Shown: positions 24,472 through 36,178, numbered from the stretch's first letter. The stretch is DNA of 64,000 bases from Gymnopus androsaceus JB14 (GCA_009733575.1 ML769419.1:248001-312000), one strand, 5' to 3'. Translations and numbers: made by a program. The notes: generated by a model not told the origin, from the letters alone.

Positions 24472-24668
24472 CTGTAGTTGTAATTTATATATATATTGGT
24501 ACTTACGACTCAATTTTAACTATGAAATGCTTGAATTCAATAGTTCTCGGGTACCCGTACCCGACTCATTTTGGGTAACCCGAACCTGACTGCTATGAAT
24601 CGGGTTTTGAAGGTGGCTCGGGTCGGTTTGGAAAATTTTGACCCAAACCCAACCCAAGCCCAACACTA

Positions 24669-24842
24669 GCCACACATATTCACGCAGTAGCCACTTGCCT
24701 GATATATTGTTTGTACTTAGGACTGTATATAAGCTTAGGTACCATAACCTGTAATAACACCATTGTCCCCCATCAATCTGTGTGATTGCTACTACTAAGT
24801 CTTGTGTGGACTTACTTCCTATTTAGGAACGAAACTCTAATA
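24669..24842 (+). repeat. Copia 5' LTR, truncated at its left end
   Basis: Matches 33776-33958 of the 3' LTR closely, apart from a few substitutions and a 9-bp GCTGCTACT-type insertion in the 3' copy. It contains a TATA-like TGTATATAAGC at about 24725. The first 180 bp are missing and the break coincides with the right end of hAT 1. Confidence 0.85.
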
Positions 24843-24854
24843 GGTTATGGGCCC
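24843..24854 (+). promoter_or_regulatory. Copia primer binding site (initiator tRNA-Met anticodon arm)
   Basis: GGTTATGGGCCC directly follows the LTR. Its complement GGGCCCATAACC contains the CAU anticodon and resembles the anticodon stem-loop of initiator tRNA-Met. This is the known half-tRNA priming site of Copia-type elements, rather than a tRNA 3' end. Confidence 0.6.
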
Positions 24855-27014
24855 CGGCCTTAACCATTGACACATCATATTGCCGTAACTCTTGTTCATG
24901 CCACCCAGGCCAAATCCTCCACCACTACAAACTTGACAGGAGATAAAGTCATCTGAACAAGCACCACCACCAGTAACTTGACAACGTTCCATTGCATTGG
25001 AACAAGCCAGCTCATCGAGTAGCAAAGCTGTAACACCACAGCAGAGATCAGCACCATTACCTCCCACAGATGACACTGTTCCTTGTAAAGGACACCCACA
25101 CATCTTTGACATTGATGAATTAGTCAATAGGTACAAAAGTCGAACCACTGGAAGATGGAGCCAGTGTGACAAACAACATTGCCTAAACCAATACAATGTA
25201 CTTTGGACAGGTAAATTAGCAGATTTTGCGAAACCCATTGCGAAAGAGCAGGAACAAATTATCAGAAGTCACTTACGACGCATCGCCGACAACAACAAAG
25301 ACAATGACGACAATGAAGAGGATACTGAAGCACCTGCTGCTCAGCCTATAGCATCATCCTTTCAACAGCATACTCCCGCTCCAACACAATCACCTGCACC
25401 AAAACGCGAACCTTCCTCACCTACACCTCTACAACCATCTCCACAGGGCACCGCACCCCAATTTCCATATTCAAATACAGAACCACCTTCTCCACACAGA
25501 TCCCCATTGCCATCAGATCCCGGATCACCAGGCGCTTTAATTGCTGATTCCAATGATGACAACAAAATGTCTAAAGCAAATAAAGCCTTTGATAAGGTTA
25601 CAACCTTAAAGTCGGACAGATCAAACTGGGATACATGGAAAACTCGAGTGGAATTCGCAGCCAGATCTATCGGCTATCAGCGTTATTTGGAATGGAATCC
25701 GCAACCTGATCTTGCCCAAGGATCAAATGACAAGCACAGGGGAAAGGATAGTGATTTGCTTAATGCAATCATTGGCAGATTATCGGATGGAATATTCCAA
25801 AGGTATAGGCACTACAACAACACGAAGCAGTTGTGGGAAAATTTACTTGCTGATTATGATTCTAAAAACACTCTTACTGAATCATTCTTACAAAGACAAC
25901 TCCATACTATGCGATGCACGGACCCATCCAAGGTCAATAAGCATTTGGACAATATTATCAGCATCCGCGACAACCTCACGACTAGGGGAATCGATATCAA
26001 CGATGATATATTCGTCAACACCATTATGTCCTCTGTCCCTGACACCTTCAAACCTACGATAAACACTTTGGCTGTTTTCCCCACTAAATCAGACAAGAAA
26101 CTCAGTCCTGCAGAGCTCATCTCTACCATTTGTGCTGAATCAATGGTACACCAAATGCGACATGATCACAAGAAGGAATCGGCAAACTATGCCAGTAACA
26201 GGGGAAGAGGAGGTATCCAAGGTCATGGAAATTCCTTTAGGGGAAATTCCCGAGGCAGAGGCAGAGGCCGTGGAGGATCAACGAGTTGTCCGGACTCCGT
26301 TTGTTACATCACTTTGGAAATCAATGTCCATCGGAAAAACGCAGTCAGGCCAACGAGGCCAAGGAGACAAAAGCTCCTAAAGAGAAGCAGAAGAAGAAGT
26401 CGGATGGAAACTGGAGAGACAGGCCAAAGAACAACAAAGTGGCATCCTCATCCATGATTGAGGAAGTACCAGAGTCATCATGGGCAGCAATCAAAATTCC
26501 CGCTAAGCATGGGAATCTTGTTTTCAATTTTTCCGAAATAGCTGATAAATTCGAATTAGCTCTTTCATTGCCAAGCAACAATAGATGTCAGAAATACAAT
26601 TCTGATGCAGGGCAAAACATCGAAGTTGACAGTCTGCCACCTCTTACTCTTAATGGTGAAGAGGAGAAAGAAGTATATGTCAACGCTTATGCTGCAGCCC
26701 ACAGTCAAGGAGCAATTCTTTTTGACTCTGGATGCTCTACCCACATGACACCACTCACCAACGAACTCAGGAATCAAAGGGAGATTCCAACACGAGTCAT
26801 TCAGGCCGCTAATGCGGAAACCTTCATGGCAAACATCTCCGGCACACTCCATCTTGATCTCCCCACATATGGACACGAAGTCCAAACACTAAAACTCCAT
26901 CATACTCTTTTATGTCCAGACACTCCCAACACACTTGTATCACTGGGAAAACTCGACAATGATGGTTACGCCATCCACACCGCTAATGGTAAAATGACAA
27001 TCAGAGATTGCCAG

Positions 27015-30000
27015 TAGTGTGTGGCGCGGGTCTGTCGGGTTTGTCGGGTTACGGGTCGGGTACACTGCCCGGGGTCGGGTCGGTTCTCAATTTAGGCACC
27101 CGGCACCCGGCCGGCATACCCGACGGCTTTGAGACTGGTCTCGAAGCGCTAACTCAGCGCGCCGTTCTCTGTTTTTACGTAGAAAGATACGTAGAAGTAC
27201 ATAGTTGTAGTGTAAATGTACTCTACTGTTTGTATTATTTGTACAAATTTGCTCAAAACTTTTCAGTCACTACAATGAATCTAAAACGCAAGGCCAGCGG
27301 GCCCAGCAATCAAACTCGAAAAAAACGAAACAACGTGGTCGATAGCGACAGTAGCGATGATGGTCGAAATGATGATAACGGTAGCCGAGCCTCAGAGCCT
27401 AACCAAAACGATGACGACGAGATTCTTGACACAACCGAGATTGAAAAGTCTAAAAGGGAAGAAGCGGTGAAGAAGATTAGTGAGTATATATGTGGCTTCG
27501 ATAAAGAGAAATACTTACCATTGATTAGGAAAAAACTTAACGAAACGAAAGGCTCCAATATACGCTTTTTTTGACGTCGAGCCCGAGTTTGAGTTTGACA
27601 GCGATGGATCTGTTGAATACCTCGTTTGGAAGTGTACACACTGCGGCGAGAAAAAGAGGCAAGGCATGAAGACTAAGGATAAAGGTTCAACGGGTTAGTG
27701 ATATCAACGCTTGTCAAAGTCTATAGCGAAGCTCACCTTTGATGGACAGGAAATCTCACCAGTCATGCCAAGCAATGCTGGGGGGATGAAGCTGTTGCTG
27801 CTGTTAAGGATTCGGCACTAGATCAAGCACGAGATGCAATCAAGAATTTTGGGAAAAAGAGTCAAACGAAACTCACTGCCGCCCTCAAGACAGTCAAGGG
27901 ATGGGCCGAAAAATTCTCCACCCGACCTCCCGAAAAAGAAACTACCCGGTATTCCTCTTCACTCTCTGCAGGCATGTATATATTCTCAATCCAATTGTAG
28001 CGTTGTGACAGCCCGGTGGGTCGCAGAATCTGCGCGTCCATTTCGTGTAGTCCGCGATCGAGGTTTCCGCTGGCTTCAGAAAGAAGGTCGTCCGAAGCAT
28101 TACATTCCCAGTAAGGAAACTGTGGCAAGAGATGTGAAGAAGCTTTATACAAAGACGAAAGAGAAGCTGGCCGAGGAATTGCAGGTAAGTACCAAAAATC
28201 GAATTGAACGGAGTGGAAAAACTTACCAGTAAGTGTAGGCTGTTGATGGCGAGCTTGCAGTAGCAATTGATTGTTGGAGCTCTCCTAACCACCACGCGTT
28301 CATGAGTATAGTGATTTCGTGGCTTCGGAGGCTGGAAACGGTGAAGAGGAACTTACAACGACACTTCTTGACTTTGTCGAGCTTCCATGCTCGCATTCAG
28401 GCAAGAATATGGCGGAGGCACTGGCAGAAACCCTGAAAGCGTATGGAATCGATGGAAAGGTCAGTAAAATTATTTTAATGTTCAAGTAAGACCTGACGTA
28501 CCATAGATTATCTCGATCACTTGCGACAACGCCTCTGCAAACACGGCCATGTTCGAAGAACTCGTCGAACTCCTCCCAAACTTCCCGGGCAAGAACGCTC
28601 ATGTGCGCTGCTTCTCCCATACGGTGAACCTAACTGCCAAAGGTGTTCTTCGACCTTTCGAGCCTGCCAAGCCCAAAGCTCGAATCGAATCGAGCGAAGT
28701 TCAAGCGCCTGTGCACCCAGAAGATATTGGCCTGGAAGAGTTATATGTGGAATTGAAGGATATCGAGGAAAATGGCGATAAGGAGAAGGATGATGTCGAA
28801 GGGTTCGTCGAAGTTTTGCAGGAGATGACAGAGGAAGAGCGGGAGCAGTGGAAACAAGATGTCGAGCCTGTGAGAATGGCTCTATTCAAAGTAAGTTTCG
28901 ACCCTGCACCCTGTTTAGCCTGCCACGTCACAGGCTTACCCTTTTGCCTTTACTCTCAACCTCCATTTATCCGTTTACCCGTTTACCCGCAGGCTCGCAA
29001 AATTTCCTTCAAAATCATTAACTCGACCACCTTGCTCTTGCCTCGATGGCGAGAGCAGGTTGCTCATACCGAATTCAAGACCGGACGCTTCCTCGCGACA
29101 TCGCTACACGCTGGAACTCCACTTACGACATGCTGGCTGCTTTCGTGGAGATGAAGGATCCTGTCATGAAGTTTTTGGATCGTTCGTCCAACGGAATGTC
29201 AGAATATCTGCTTGACAATGATGAATGGGAGGCAATTGAAGGTTTAGTTTCTGTGCTCAAGGTTCGTCCTCCATCCTCCGCTTAATGCAGTCGAGTCACT
29301 AACTGGTTCCAGATTCTCAAAGATGCCACAACCTTCTTTTCCTCGAATTCGCCCATCATTGCAGCAGTTATTCCCGCTATGGATGCTATTGATGAGGCAT
29401 TCGCGACTGGTATTATCAACGAGCAGCTTCTCTCCGAGCCTATCCGTCATGCCCTGTCTATGGGCAAGAAAACTCTCAACAAATACTATACGCTAACGGA
29501 CGACTCGGACATTTATCGTATGGCAATGGGTAAACCTTTTTTTTTCCTACTTGAAGTCATGTACTAACAACTGCAACAGTTCTTCATCCGTCTCTGAAGC
29601 TCGATTACTTTCGCAACGCCGGTTGGATGGACGCATGGATTCAGGACGCCATTGCTATTACGCGAAAGCACTGGGAGCGGTACAAACCCTCTCAGCCAGG
29701 GTCTAACTCTTCAATGGTGCGTTTTTTGTTTTCTTGATTATTGTACTCTTACTAATAGCTGATATTACTAGGCGTCAACCTCCAATGCCCCTCAAGCGTC
29801 ATCGTCAAACTCATTTGTTTTGCTCATGGCAAAACGAGTCAATGGCGGTGCCGGGGAGGAGGTGAACGATGAGCTCGACCGTTATCTTGCAGACAGATGT
29901 GTGCCGACAGAGAACCCTCTTAATTGGTGGATAATGAATCGGAAGGTTTATCCTAACCTAGCGAAGTTGGCCATTTCTTTGCATTTGATACCAGGTGCGT

Positions 30001-30479
30001 ACTCCTCTCGTTAAATCCATATTATTTCTCATGCTCTCTTTAGCCTCTTCTGTTGCCGTTGAACGAACCTTTTCTCGTGGTCGTATTCTTATCTCCCACC
30101 TGCGTAACCGACTCCGCGCTGAGACCATTCGTGCTCTCATGTGTTTCGGTGACTGGTCGCGTGAAGACTACATCTCAAATGAGGAGCTGGTGAAATTTTT
30201 GTTTTCTGATGCTAACGATGACAACGATGATGATAATATTGTTTTTATTGATGATGAACTCTTGTAATATTATATATCCATTGGTAGTCTATCTTGTGCG
30301 TCGTACTTTTTAGTAGTTATATTGTAAAATCTTGTAGTAGAAAAAAATCTACCGTTACTGCTACAACCCGCTGAAGAAAACCGACCCGACCCGTACCCGG
30401 CCACTCGGGTCCGGGTTTGGACTCGGGTCCGGGTCGGGCTGACCTTTTGGGTACCCGAACCGACCCGAGCCACACACTA
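27015..30479 (+). mobile_element. hAT transposon 2, complete, with perfect 8-bp TSD
   Basis: The ends are TAGTGTGTGGCGCGGGTC and the inverted TAGTGTGTGGCTCGGGTC. The target duplication ATTGCCAG is perfect (27007-27014 and 30480-30487). Joining the flanks after removing one copy restores the Copia codons R-D-C-Q-G-K-L, so the insertion is exact. Length 3465 bp. It belongs to the same family as hAT 1 by terminal sequence, transposase and intron positions. Confidence 0.93.
27275..30267 (+). pseudogene. hAT transposase 2, nearly complete but frameshifted
   Basis: Starts MNLKRKASG at 27275 with a basic, acidic-rich leader. After an apparent one-base shift at about 27,560 the frame continues YAFFDVEPEFEF into a BED finger (CTHC..SHAKQC) split by an intron (about 27,694-27,748). 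Then come QKEGRPKHYIPS, AIDCWSSP with the first catalytic Asp (about 28,265), ITCDNASAN with the second (about 28,515-28,545), and the dimerisation block WWIMNRKVYPN / SVAVERTFSRGR (about 29,925-30,080), which carries the conserved Glu. The tail is acidic and ends at 30267. A second shift lies at 28,310-28,340. Short introns interrupt it at positions shared with hAT 1. The two shifts could be sequencing errors, in which case it would be close to functional. Confidence 0.8.
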
Positions 30480-32191
30480 ATTGCCAGGGGAAACTCATGG
30501 GAGTTATCCCAAAGACTAACGGACTATACCAGATCCCATCATGGGAACATGCTTATTCAACTAAGATTGGCAGATTGGTATCTCTTTACGAGGCACACTG
30601 CATCTTAGGTCACCTCAACTATGCTTATGTGAAGCATATGTTTCGAGACAACCAGGTTTGTGGAATCGGATTGGATCCGAAACAAATGGACAAACCAGAA
30701 TGCTGCGCTTGTATGCTTGGGAAAGCATCCAGGTATCCTATCGCTCAGGTGCGATCATCTCCATGTGCAGAGAATTTTGGAGACATCTTCCACATGATGT
30801 GTGGGGACCAGCACAAGTCAGAACAGTAAACCACTGCACTTACATGCTGACTTTAGTTGATGAAGCAACTGACTGGTTGGAGGAACCCCAAATGAAGTCA
30901 AAGGACAAGTCATTCGCACAGTATGTGGTTCTCCAAACAGGTCTCCAAACTCAATACAGCACAACTGTTAAAGTTCTCCACTCTGATCAAGGGGGAGAAT
31001 TTCTCAGTAACAAATTCACGGCATATCTGGAATGCATTGGGACACGACGACGTCTCACGGTACACGACATCCCGGAACACAATGGTATAGCGGAACACGC
31101 ACATCGGACTTTGCTTAATGCAGTTCGAAGTCTTCTGATCTCATCAGGACTCCCGAAATGGCTTTGGGGATTCATGATAAAATTTGCGGTATATGTTTGG
31201 AACAGGACGCCGAAGAAAGCCATTGGAATGGCCACTCCATATGAGAAATGGTTTGGTATCAAACCAGACATTACTAATCTTTGAATCTTTGGCAGTATTG
31301 TTTATGTTAAACGAGAAAAGGAACCCACCAAATTGGAACCACAAGCTCAGGAAGGATGCTGGATAGGACTCAAACCCGAATCAAATGGTCACTACATCTA
31401 TTGGCCAACACGTCACACTGTCACAATGGAGAGGAATGTAGTTTTCTCTGACAGGCAGATCCAACCCGTTGAAGGGGAGGATGGAAATTTGGGAAATTTA
31501 GGAACATCAGTCACCGAGTCGGAACAGCCTGTCATACCAGTTCCAGAAGAGATTGCCGAACCAATTGCACCGGATGAAGTATCTGGGAAATGAGTCAGAC
31601 GACCCACCAAGAAGATCAGGGATGTCATTGAAGGACTTGGAGAAGGAAGTGATGAGTTGCGACATCTTACCGCATCTCTAGGTCAGGTAACATCAGAAAT
31701 TGAATCTGATCATTTATCTGTTGCAGAAGCTATGTGACAACCTGACAGCTCCAAATGGTACAATGCCATGAAGGACGAAGTCTCCAGACTCCAGGAGTGT
31801 GGAACTTATACAATTGTCACTCCACCTCCAGATGCCAATATTCTCACATCCAAATGGGTCTATTGGACCAAGAAGGATGAACAATGTCACATTACAGGAC
31901 ACCGAGCCCATCTTGTTGTACGTGGATTTAATCAGATCCCAGACATTGACTACTTCCCAGACGAAACCTTCACATCTGTTGCGAAACTTGCATCAGCCCG
32001 TGCTATACTCAGCATTGGAGCTGAGAAGAGCATGATTATTCACCAAATGGATGTGAAATCAGCTTATCTTTACGGGAAATTGGACGACAACAAGCGCATT
32101 TCTTATGAAGGCACCTCCAGGCATTGATATAGGGGTAAAACCAGGTCAAACCTTACGGCTTAAACCGCACTTTACGGACTTAAACAAGCTG

Positions 32192-32505
32192 CATCAGGAA
32201 AACCTGTTTGGGCCTTGGATGGCCTGAAGTTAACCTCAAGGTAACTCAAAGACACCTAGGCCACCTAGGTTGCCTAGGTTCCTTTAGGATGACCTAGGAA
32301 TTAGGGGGTGGACTTTTGACAACCTGAGTCACCTGAGAAAACCTGAGGAAACCTGGAAGAACCCTGGGGAAACCTCAGGCAGCCTGAGATAGTCCTAGGT
32401 AACCTAGGAGGCCTAGGCTGCCTAGGCCATCCCAAGTCCAGCCCCTGTAACCTAGGAGGCTTAGGTTACCTAGGCTATCCTTGGCCCAGACCATTTTTCT
32501 TGATG
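32192..32505. mobile_element. CATCAGC fold-back element B, inside Copia RT
   Basis: The ends are CATCAGGAAAACCTGTTTGG and the inverted CATCAAGAAAAATGGTCTGG. The flanking dinucleotide is TG on both sides (32190-32191 and 32506-32507). Removing element plus one TG restores LKQAGQQWYMRF, the expected Copia RT sequence. The interior consists of CCTAGG/CCTGAGG units and shares the stretch AGGGGGTGGACTT with element A. Confidence 0.85.
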
Positions 32506-33595
32506 TGGTCAACAATGGTACATGCGATTCAGGGAAATCATGACCCAACTGGGGTTTAAACGGTCTGATTTTGATCACGCTGTTTTCTAGTGCACTAATC
32601 CCTTCACCATCATTTTCATACATGTTGACGATATGACATTGGTTACTGAAACCCTGGCCATCATGGAGAAACTAAAGAAAGATATTGGGGCTATAATTGA
32701 AGTTGTTGATTCTGGAGAAATCCATTGGCTACTTGGGATTGAGATCCGAAGATCTCTCCATAATAGGACGATTCACCTATCCCAGCAGTCATACATTGAC
32801 GCCATACTCTCTGGCTATGGATTCTGCAGATATAAAGCCACTCTCTATTCCCTTCGATCCCCACATCCACCTCACCAAAGACCAATCACCCAAAACAGTT
32901 GAGAACATCGCTTTTATGTCGACAACAAACCCTTACAGAGAGGCCCTTGGCACTCTCCAGTACTTATCCGTCGCTACGAGACCCAACATCATGTATGCAG
33001 TCTCTATCCTTGCTCGCTTTTCACAAAACCCCAGCATCACTCATTGGAATGGTGTAAGCCATGTCTACGCCTATCTCAAATACACTCGAGACTTTTGGCT
33101 CAGTACGAGCAACCAGGAGACAGTCCAAGGCTATACAGATGCGGATGGTATGTCCCAAGAGGATTGACATGCTATTTCCGGGTACGTTTTTATGTTGAAT
33201 GGTGGAGCAGTATCTTGGTCGTTGAAACAACAGGATACCATTTCTTGATCCTACCACGGAAGCCGAATATATCGCTTTGACCCATGCGGCAAAGGAAGCG
33301 ATCTGGCTTAGGAATCTTTTATCGGAAATCTTTGGTCCTATTACTCATGCAATCCCTATCATGTCAGACAATCAGTCCGCCATCGCATTGGCAAAGGATG
33401 ATTGTTTTCATGCCAGGACCAAACACATTGATATCCGATACCACTTCATCCGCTACGTCATTGAGGAAGGTAAAATTTGTCTTACTTACTGCCCTACCGA
33501 AAACATGATGGCAGACATCTTCACCAAAGCCTTACCTTCGATGAAAGCCAAACACTTCGCAGCATCCATTGGATTAGCAAAGGTTTGAAGGGGAG

Positions 33596-33958
33596 TGTTG
33601 GAATATCAAAGGTAAATATATCTTATTGAACTATACATGGAACACTTTCTCGTAGTCTCCACTTGTTTGTATCACCATCCCATGCACTCCACTGTTATCA
33701 TCTTGCAGACTCTACTTAGTCTCTTGCCGTATCCACTTGTTCTCTCATAGTACCCACTCTACCATATGGACAGTAGCCACACATATTCATGCAGTAGCCA
33801 CTTGCCTGATATATTGTTTGTACTTAGGACTGTATATAAGCTTAGGTACCATACCCTGTAATAACACCGTCGTCCCCCATCGATCTGTGTGATCGCTACT
33901 ACTAAGTCTTGTGTGGACTTACTGCTGCTACTTCCTATTTAGGAACAAAACTCTAATA
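33596..33958 (+). repeat. Copia 3' LTR
   Basis: Begins TGTTGGAATATC directly after the purine tract GAAGGGGAG and ends CTCTAATA. The right 183 bp match the truncated 5' LTR. It contains the TATA-like TGTATATAAGC. The end point is set from the position of the primer binding site next to the 5' copy. Confidence 0.85.
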
Positions 33959-33959
33959 T

Positions 33960-34680
33960 GTTGAGCCTAGGGAAGACCTAGAAAATGCCAATGAACAGTT
34001 GGAAGGTATACATGGAATTTATTTTGATGATGATTACCTATGGTCCAAAGGGGACAATAAATTGACTGTTACATGTGGAAGCTCAGAATTGGAAAACAAT
34101 TCATCTGAAATATGTTTCTTATATAATGTAGACTCTAAGGCTAGAGAATCTGAGGATGGCAATTTGATGCCTAACCTGCAGAGCATTTCGGGAAGTGATG
34201 CAGATCCAATAGAGTAGAGAACTGCTGAGCCTGATGATATGATAGAGCTTGGTTCCATGATTTTGATTCCTGACTTACAAAGGCCCCCATCTGTGCAGCT
34301 CTGTACAGAGCTGGACAGCAATTGATGGGAAAATGATATAGATCAATTGCTGTACAGCACTGTATAGCCCTGTACAGAACTGCACAGAAGGGGACCTTGC
34401 TATGAGATCACCCAGGTTTTGCTGATGTACCTGACCCAAATGCTGTAAAAGACAGCAACTGATGATTTTGGGAAAGCACTCACCAGCTATGACAGTGTAT
34501 TCTTGGCAAATGCTGAGAAGTTCTTGGGCAGACTCACTGAGCTTTATGACTCAGGTGCATCATGCCATATGTCTCCATGTGGTCATTTGGTGCTCAATAT
34601 CAAGTGCTCAAATTTTTAGCAGCTGTTGGTCACTACCATGGATAATAACAAAGTAGCTGGTGGCTGTGAGCCTTGAGGCT
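33960..34680 (+). pseudogene. Second Copia-like gag/protease fragment
   Basis: Downstream of the LTR the sequence stays coding-like (NANEQLEGIHGIYFDDDYLW, about 33,990-34,050). After stops it reaches SVFLANAEKFLGRLTELYDSGASCHMSP (about 34,495-34,580). The last part is the Copia aspartic protease motif (D-S-G-A-S-x-H-M-S-P). It differs from the DSGCSTHM of the neighbouring Copia, so it is a different element. No LTR or integrase is visible. A solitary CATCAGC-type end lies inside at 34409-34427. Confidence 0.6.
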
Positions 34681-34743
34681 TGATGTAGTAGACTGGGTTT
34701 CTGCTACAGACAATAATAGCTGAGCTAGGGCTACTTGGTCCTT

Positions 34744-34780
34744 CCAGGTATACCTGGATCCAGACTTGTGTCCATCACTA
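34744..34780 (-). mobile_element. Solitary end of the hAT MITE family seen at 36295-36983
   Basis: CCAGGTATACCTGGATCCAG followed by ACTTGTGTCCATCACTA equals the right end of the element at 36295-36983. The opposite end is missing. Confidence 0.7.
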
Positions 34781-34797
34781 ATTGGTAAGTAAATATA

Positions 34798-35194
34798 CAT
34801 CAGCGAAAACTGGTTTGGGCCTAGGAGGATCTAATGTCACCTAGTCCTCTTAGGCAACCTGAGGCATCCTAGTTGGCCCAGGAAAAAGGGTAAAACTTTG
34901 GACACCTCAGGTATCCTAGTCATCCTAGGTGTCCTGGGATCATCCTGGGGCATCCTGAGGCATCCTAGGATAAAATTTCTATCCCAGGATGTCTCAGGAT
35001 GCCTCAGGATGCCCCAGGATGCCCCAGGACACCCTCAAGACATCCCAGGATCTCCCAGGACACCTAGGATGACTAGGATACCTGAGGGGTCCAAAGTTTT
35101 GCCCTTTTTCCTGGGCCAACTAGGATGCCTCAGGTTGCCTAAGAGGACTAGGTGACCTTAGATCCTCATGGGCCCAAAACAGTTTTTGCTGATG
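34798..35194. mobile_element. CATCAGC fold-back element C, a long near-perfect hairpin
   Basis: The ends are CATCAGCGAAAACTGGTTTG and the inverted CATCAGCAAAAACTGTTTTG, flanked by TA on both sides (34796-34797 and 35195-35196). Almost the whole 397 bp pairs with itself: CACCTAGTCCTCTTAGGCAA on the left mirrors TTGCCTAAGAGGACTAGGTG on the right, and the pairing continues to a small loop near 34,975. No coding frame. Confidence 0.88.
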
Positions 35195-35284
35195 TAACTA
35201 AACAAGTGGAAATCATAGATGTAAATAGAGGAAAAAGATAAGAAATAATCATCATGTGATAGATAAGATTTGAGTTCATAACAT

Positions 35285-35400
35285 AAAGTAGGTCAGATAG
35301 TCCAATGGTTGTGCCATGTGCAATTCTAGTGTTCCATTTTAGCCACTCATTATAAATGTTGAAACACCATTGTTTTGTGTTTGATCCTCTGTGCATCCAT
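35285..35400 (+). repeat. Possible tRNA-derived SINE sequence
   Basis: AGATAGTCCAATGGTTGTGC resembles a tRNA A box, and GTTTGATCCTC about 85 bp downstream resembles a B box. A related sequence (AGATAGTCCAACAGTTGTGT) occurs near 37,395. No tRNA fold or poly-A tail is clear. Confidence 0.3.
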
Positions 35401-35652
35401 TTGGCACTTGGATACCCCAGGTCTCAAACAAGAGGGGGGTATGTAGCAGACCAGGTTTCCGCTATGGTCAATACTGTTCAAACTAGGGTAACTTGGTCTT
35501 AGAAATGGGGTATTGTACCATTTCAATTGGTTCACTGGTCACAGATCATGGAGGGTCTCCAGCAAGGTTATCCATTTGATGTGATTTCCCTCACAAAGTG
35601 GCTGAAATAGCAATTTTGGGATCCCAAATGGCAAAATTTCTGTTAGGTCACA

Positions 35653-35674
35653 CATCAGCAAAACCTGGGTGAAG
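35653..35674 (+). mobile_element. Solitary CATCAGC-family left end
   Basis: CATCAGCAAAACCTGGGTGA starts here and is interrupted at once by the hAT MITE at 35675. No partner end is visible on the right; the following CACAGAAGC-rich sequence may be the decayed interior. Confidence 0.5.
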
Positions 35675-36178
35675 CAGTGTTGTCACTTAAGGGGTTATTA
35701 AGCCCAAAATTTGAAGCTAAGGCTTAAATACTTAATAAGGGCTTAACCTTAACATGAATATTAAGGCTTAAGTAGAAAAAAAAACTGGAGAAACACAGCT
35801 ACAATTAAGCATGGTCATTATAGAACCTTCAAGCTTACTCTGTTGCAATTTAATTGACCTGCTTTTGTGTCCTTGACATTACAAATTCCTCCAAAGACTG
35901 TGTGATTTTGCTGCCAAACAGGTCTTCAAGCTCTATCAGCAACCAATGATCCTTTCTAGAAGGTACTCTGGGCCAGCATCATTGGTGTCCATAAAATCAG
36001 CCTCTTGCTCCTCCACTATTGACTTTTTTGGCTCTTTGTGCCTAATTTGATTTCTCATGTCACATAGACACATCCTTAACTAAGGGTTATTAAGGATTTT
36101 ATTTGATACTAAGGCTTAAGTTAAGGGTCTTATTAAGGCTTAACTTATGTTAAGGGTTAAGGGTTAATGACAACACTG
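35675..36178. mobile_element. hAT-type MITE with perfect 8-bp TSD
   Basis: The ends are CAGTGTTGTCACTTAAGG and the inverted CAGTGTTGTCATTAACCC. The target duplication GGGTGAAG is perfect (35667-35674 and 36179-36186). Subterminal regions are TTAAGG/CTTAA-rich. No coding capacity. Confidence 0.9.

Larger units (their letters stand above)
20005..24668 (+). mobile_element. hAT transposon 1 (interrupted)
   Basis: The ends are TAGTGCTGGGCTCGGGT (left) and the inverted TAGTGTTGGGCTTGGGT (right), with GGGTCGGGT-rich subterminal regions. A degraded hAT transposase reads left to right inside. The flanking 8-mers are ATCATAAA and GCCACACA, so no target duplication remains. The right end sits exactly at the 5' break of the Copia left LTR. 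A fold-back element (21479-22541) is nested in the transposase gene. Confidence 0.85.
24997..33588 (+). pseudogene. Copia gag-pol polyprotein, interrupted
   Basis: Gag proper probably begins at MSKANKAFDKV (25567), though the frame is open from 24997. A basic RGRGRGRG stretch (about 26,245) is followed by a CCHC knuckle broken by a frameshift at about 26,310 (CPDSVC / HFGNQC). The protease has DSGCSTHM (about 26,720). The pre-integrase block (H..LGHLNY, about 30,605) resumes after the nested hAT. Integrase D, D, E lie in LVDEATDW, HSDQGGEF and PEHNGIAEH (about 30,855-31,100). RT begins near 31,768 and has MDVKSAYLYG; its HVDD active site follows near 32,620. RNase H ends with TKHIDIRYHFIR and ADIFTKAL. 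Frameshifts near 30,800 and 31,290-32,160, plus stops, make it defective, apart from the insertions. Confidence 0.87.
24669..33958 (+). mobile_element. Copia LTR retrotransposon with two nested insertions
   Basis: It consists of a partial 5' LTR (24669-24842), a primer binding site, a gag-pol reading in Copia order (gag, protease, integrase, reverse transcriptase, RNase H), a polypurine tract at about 33587-33595 and a full 3' LTR (33596-33958). Nested inside are a complete hAT (27015-30479) and a fold-back element (32192-32505). The 5' LTR lacks its first 180 bp, so the target duplication cannot be checked. Confidence 0.9.
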
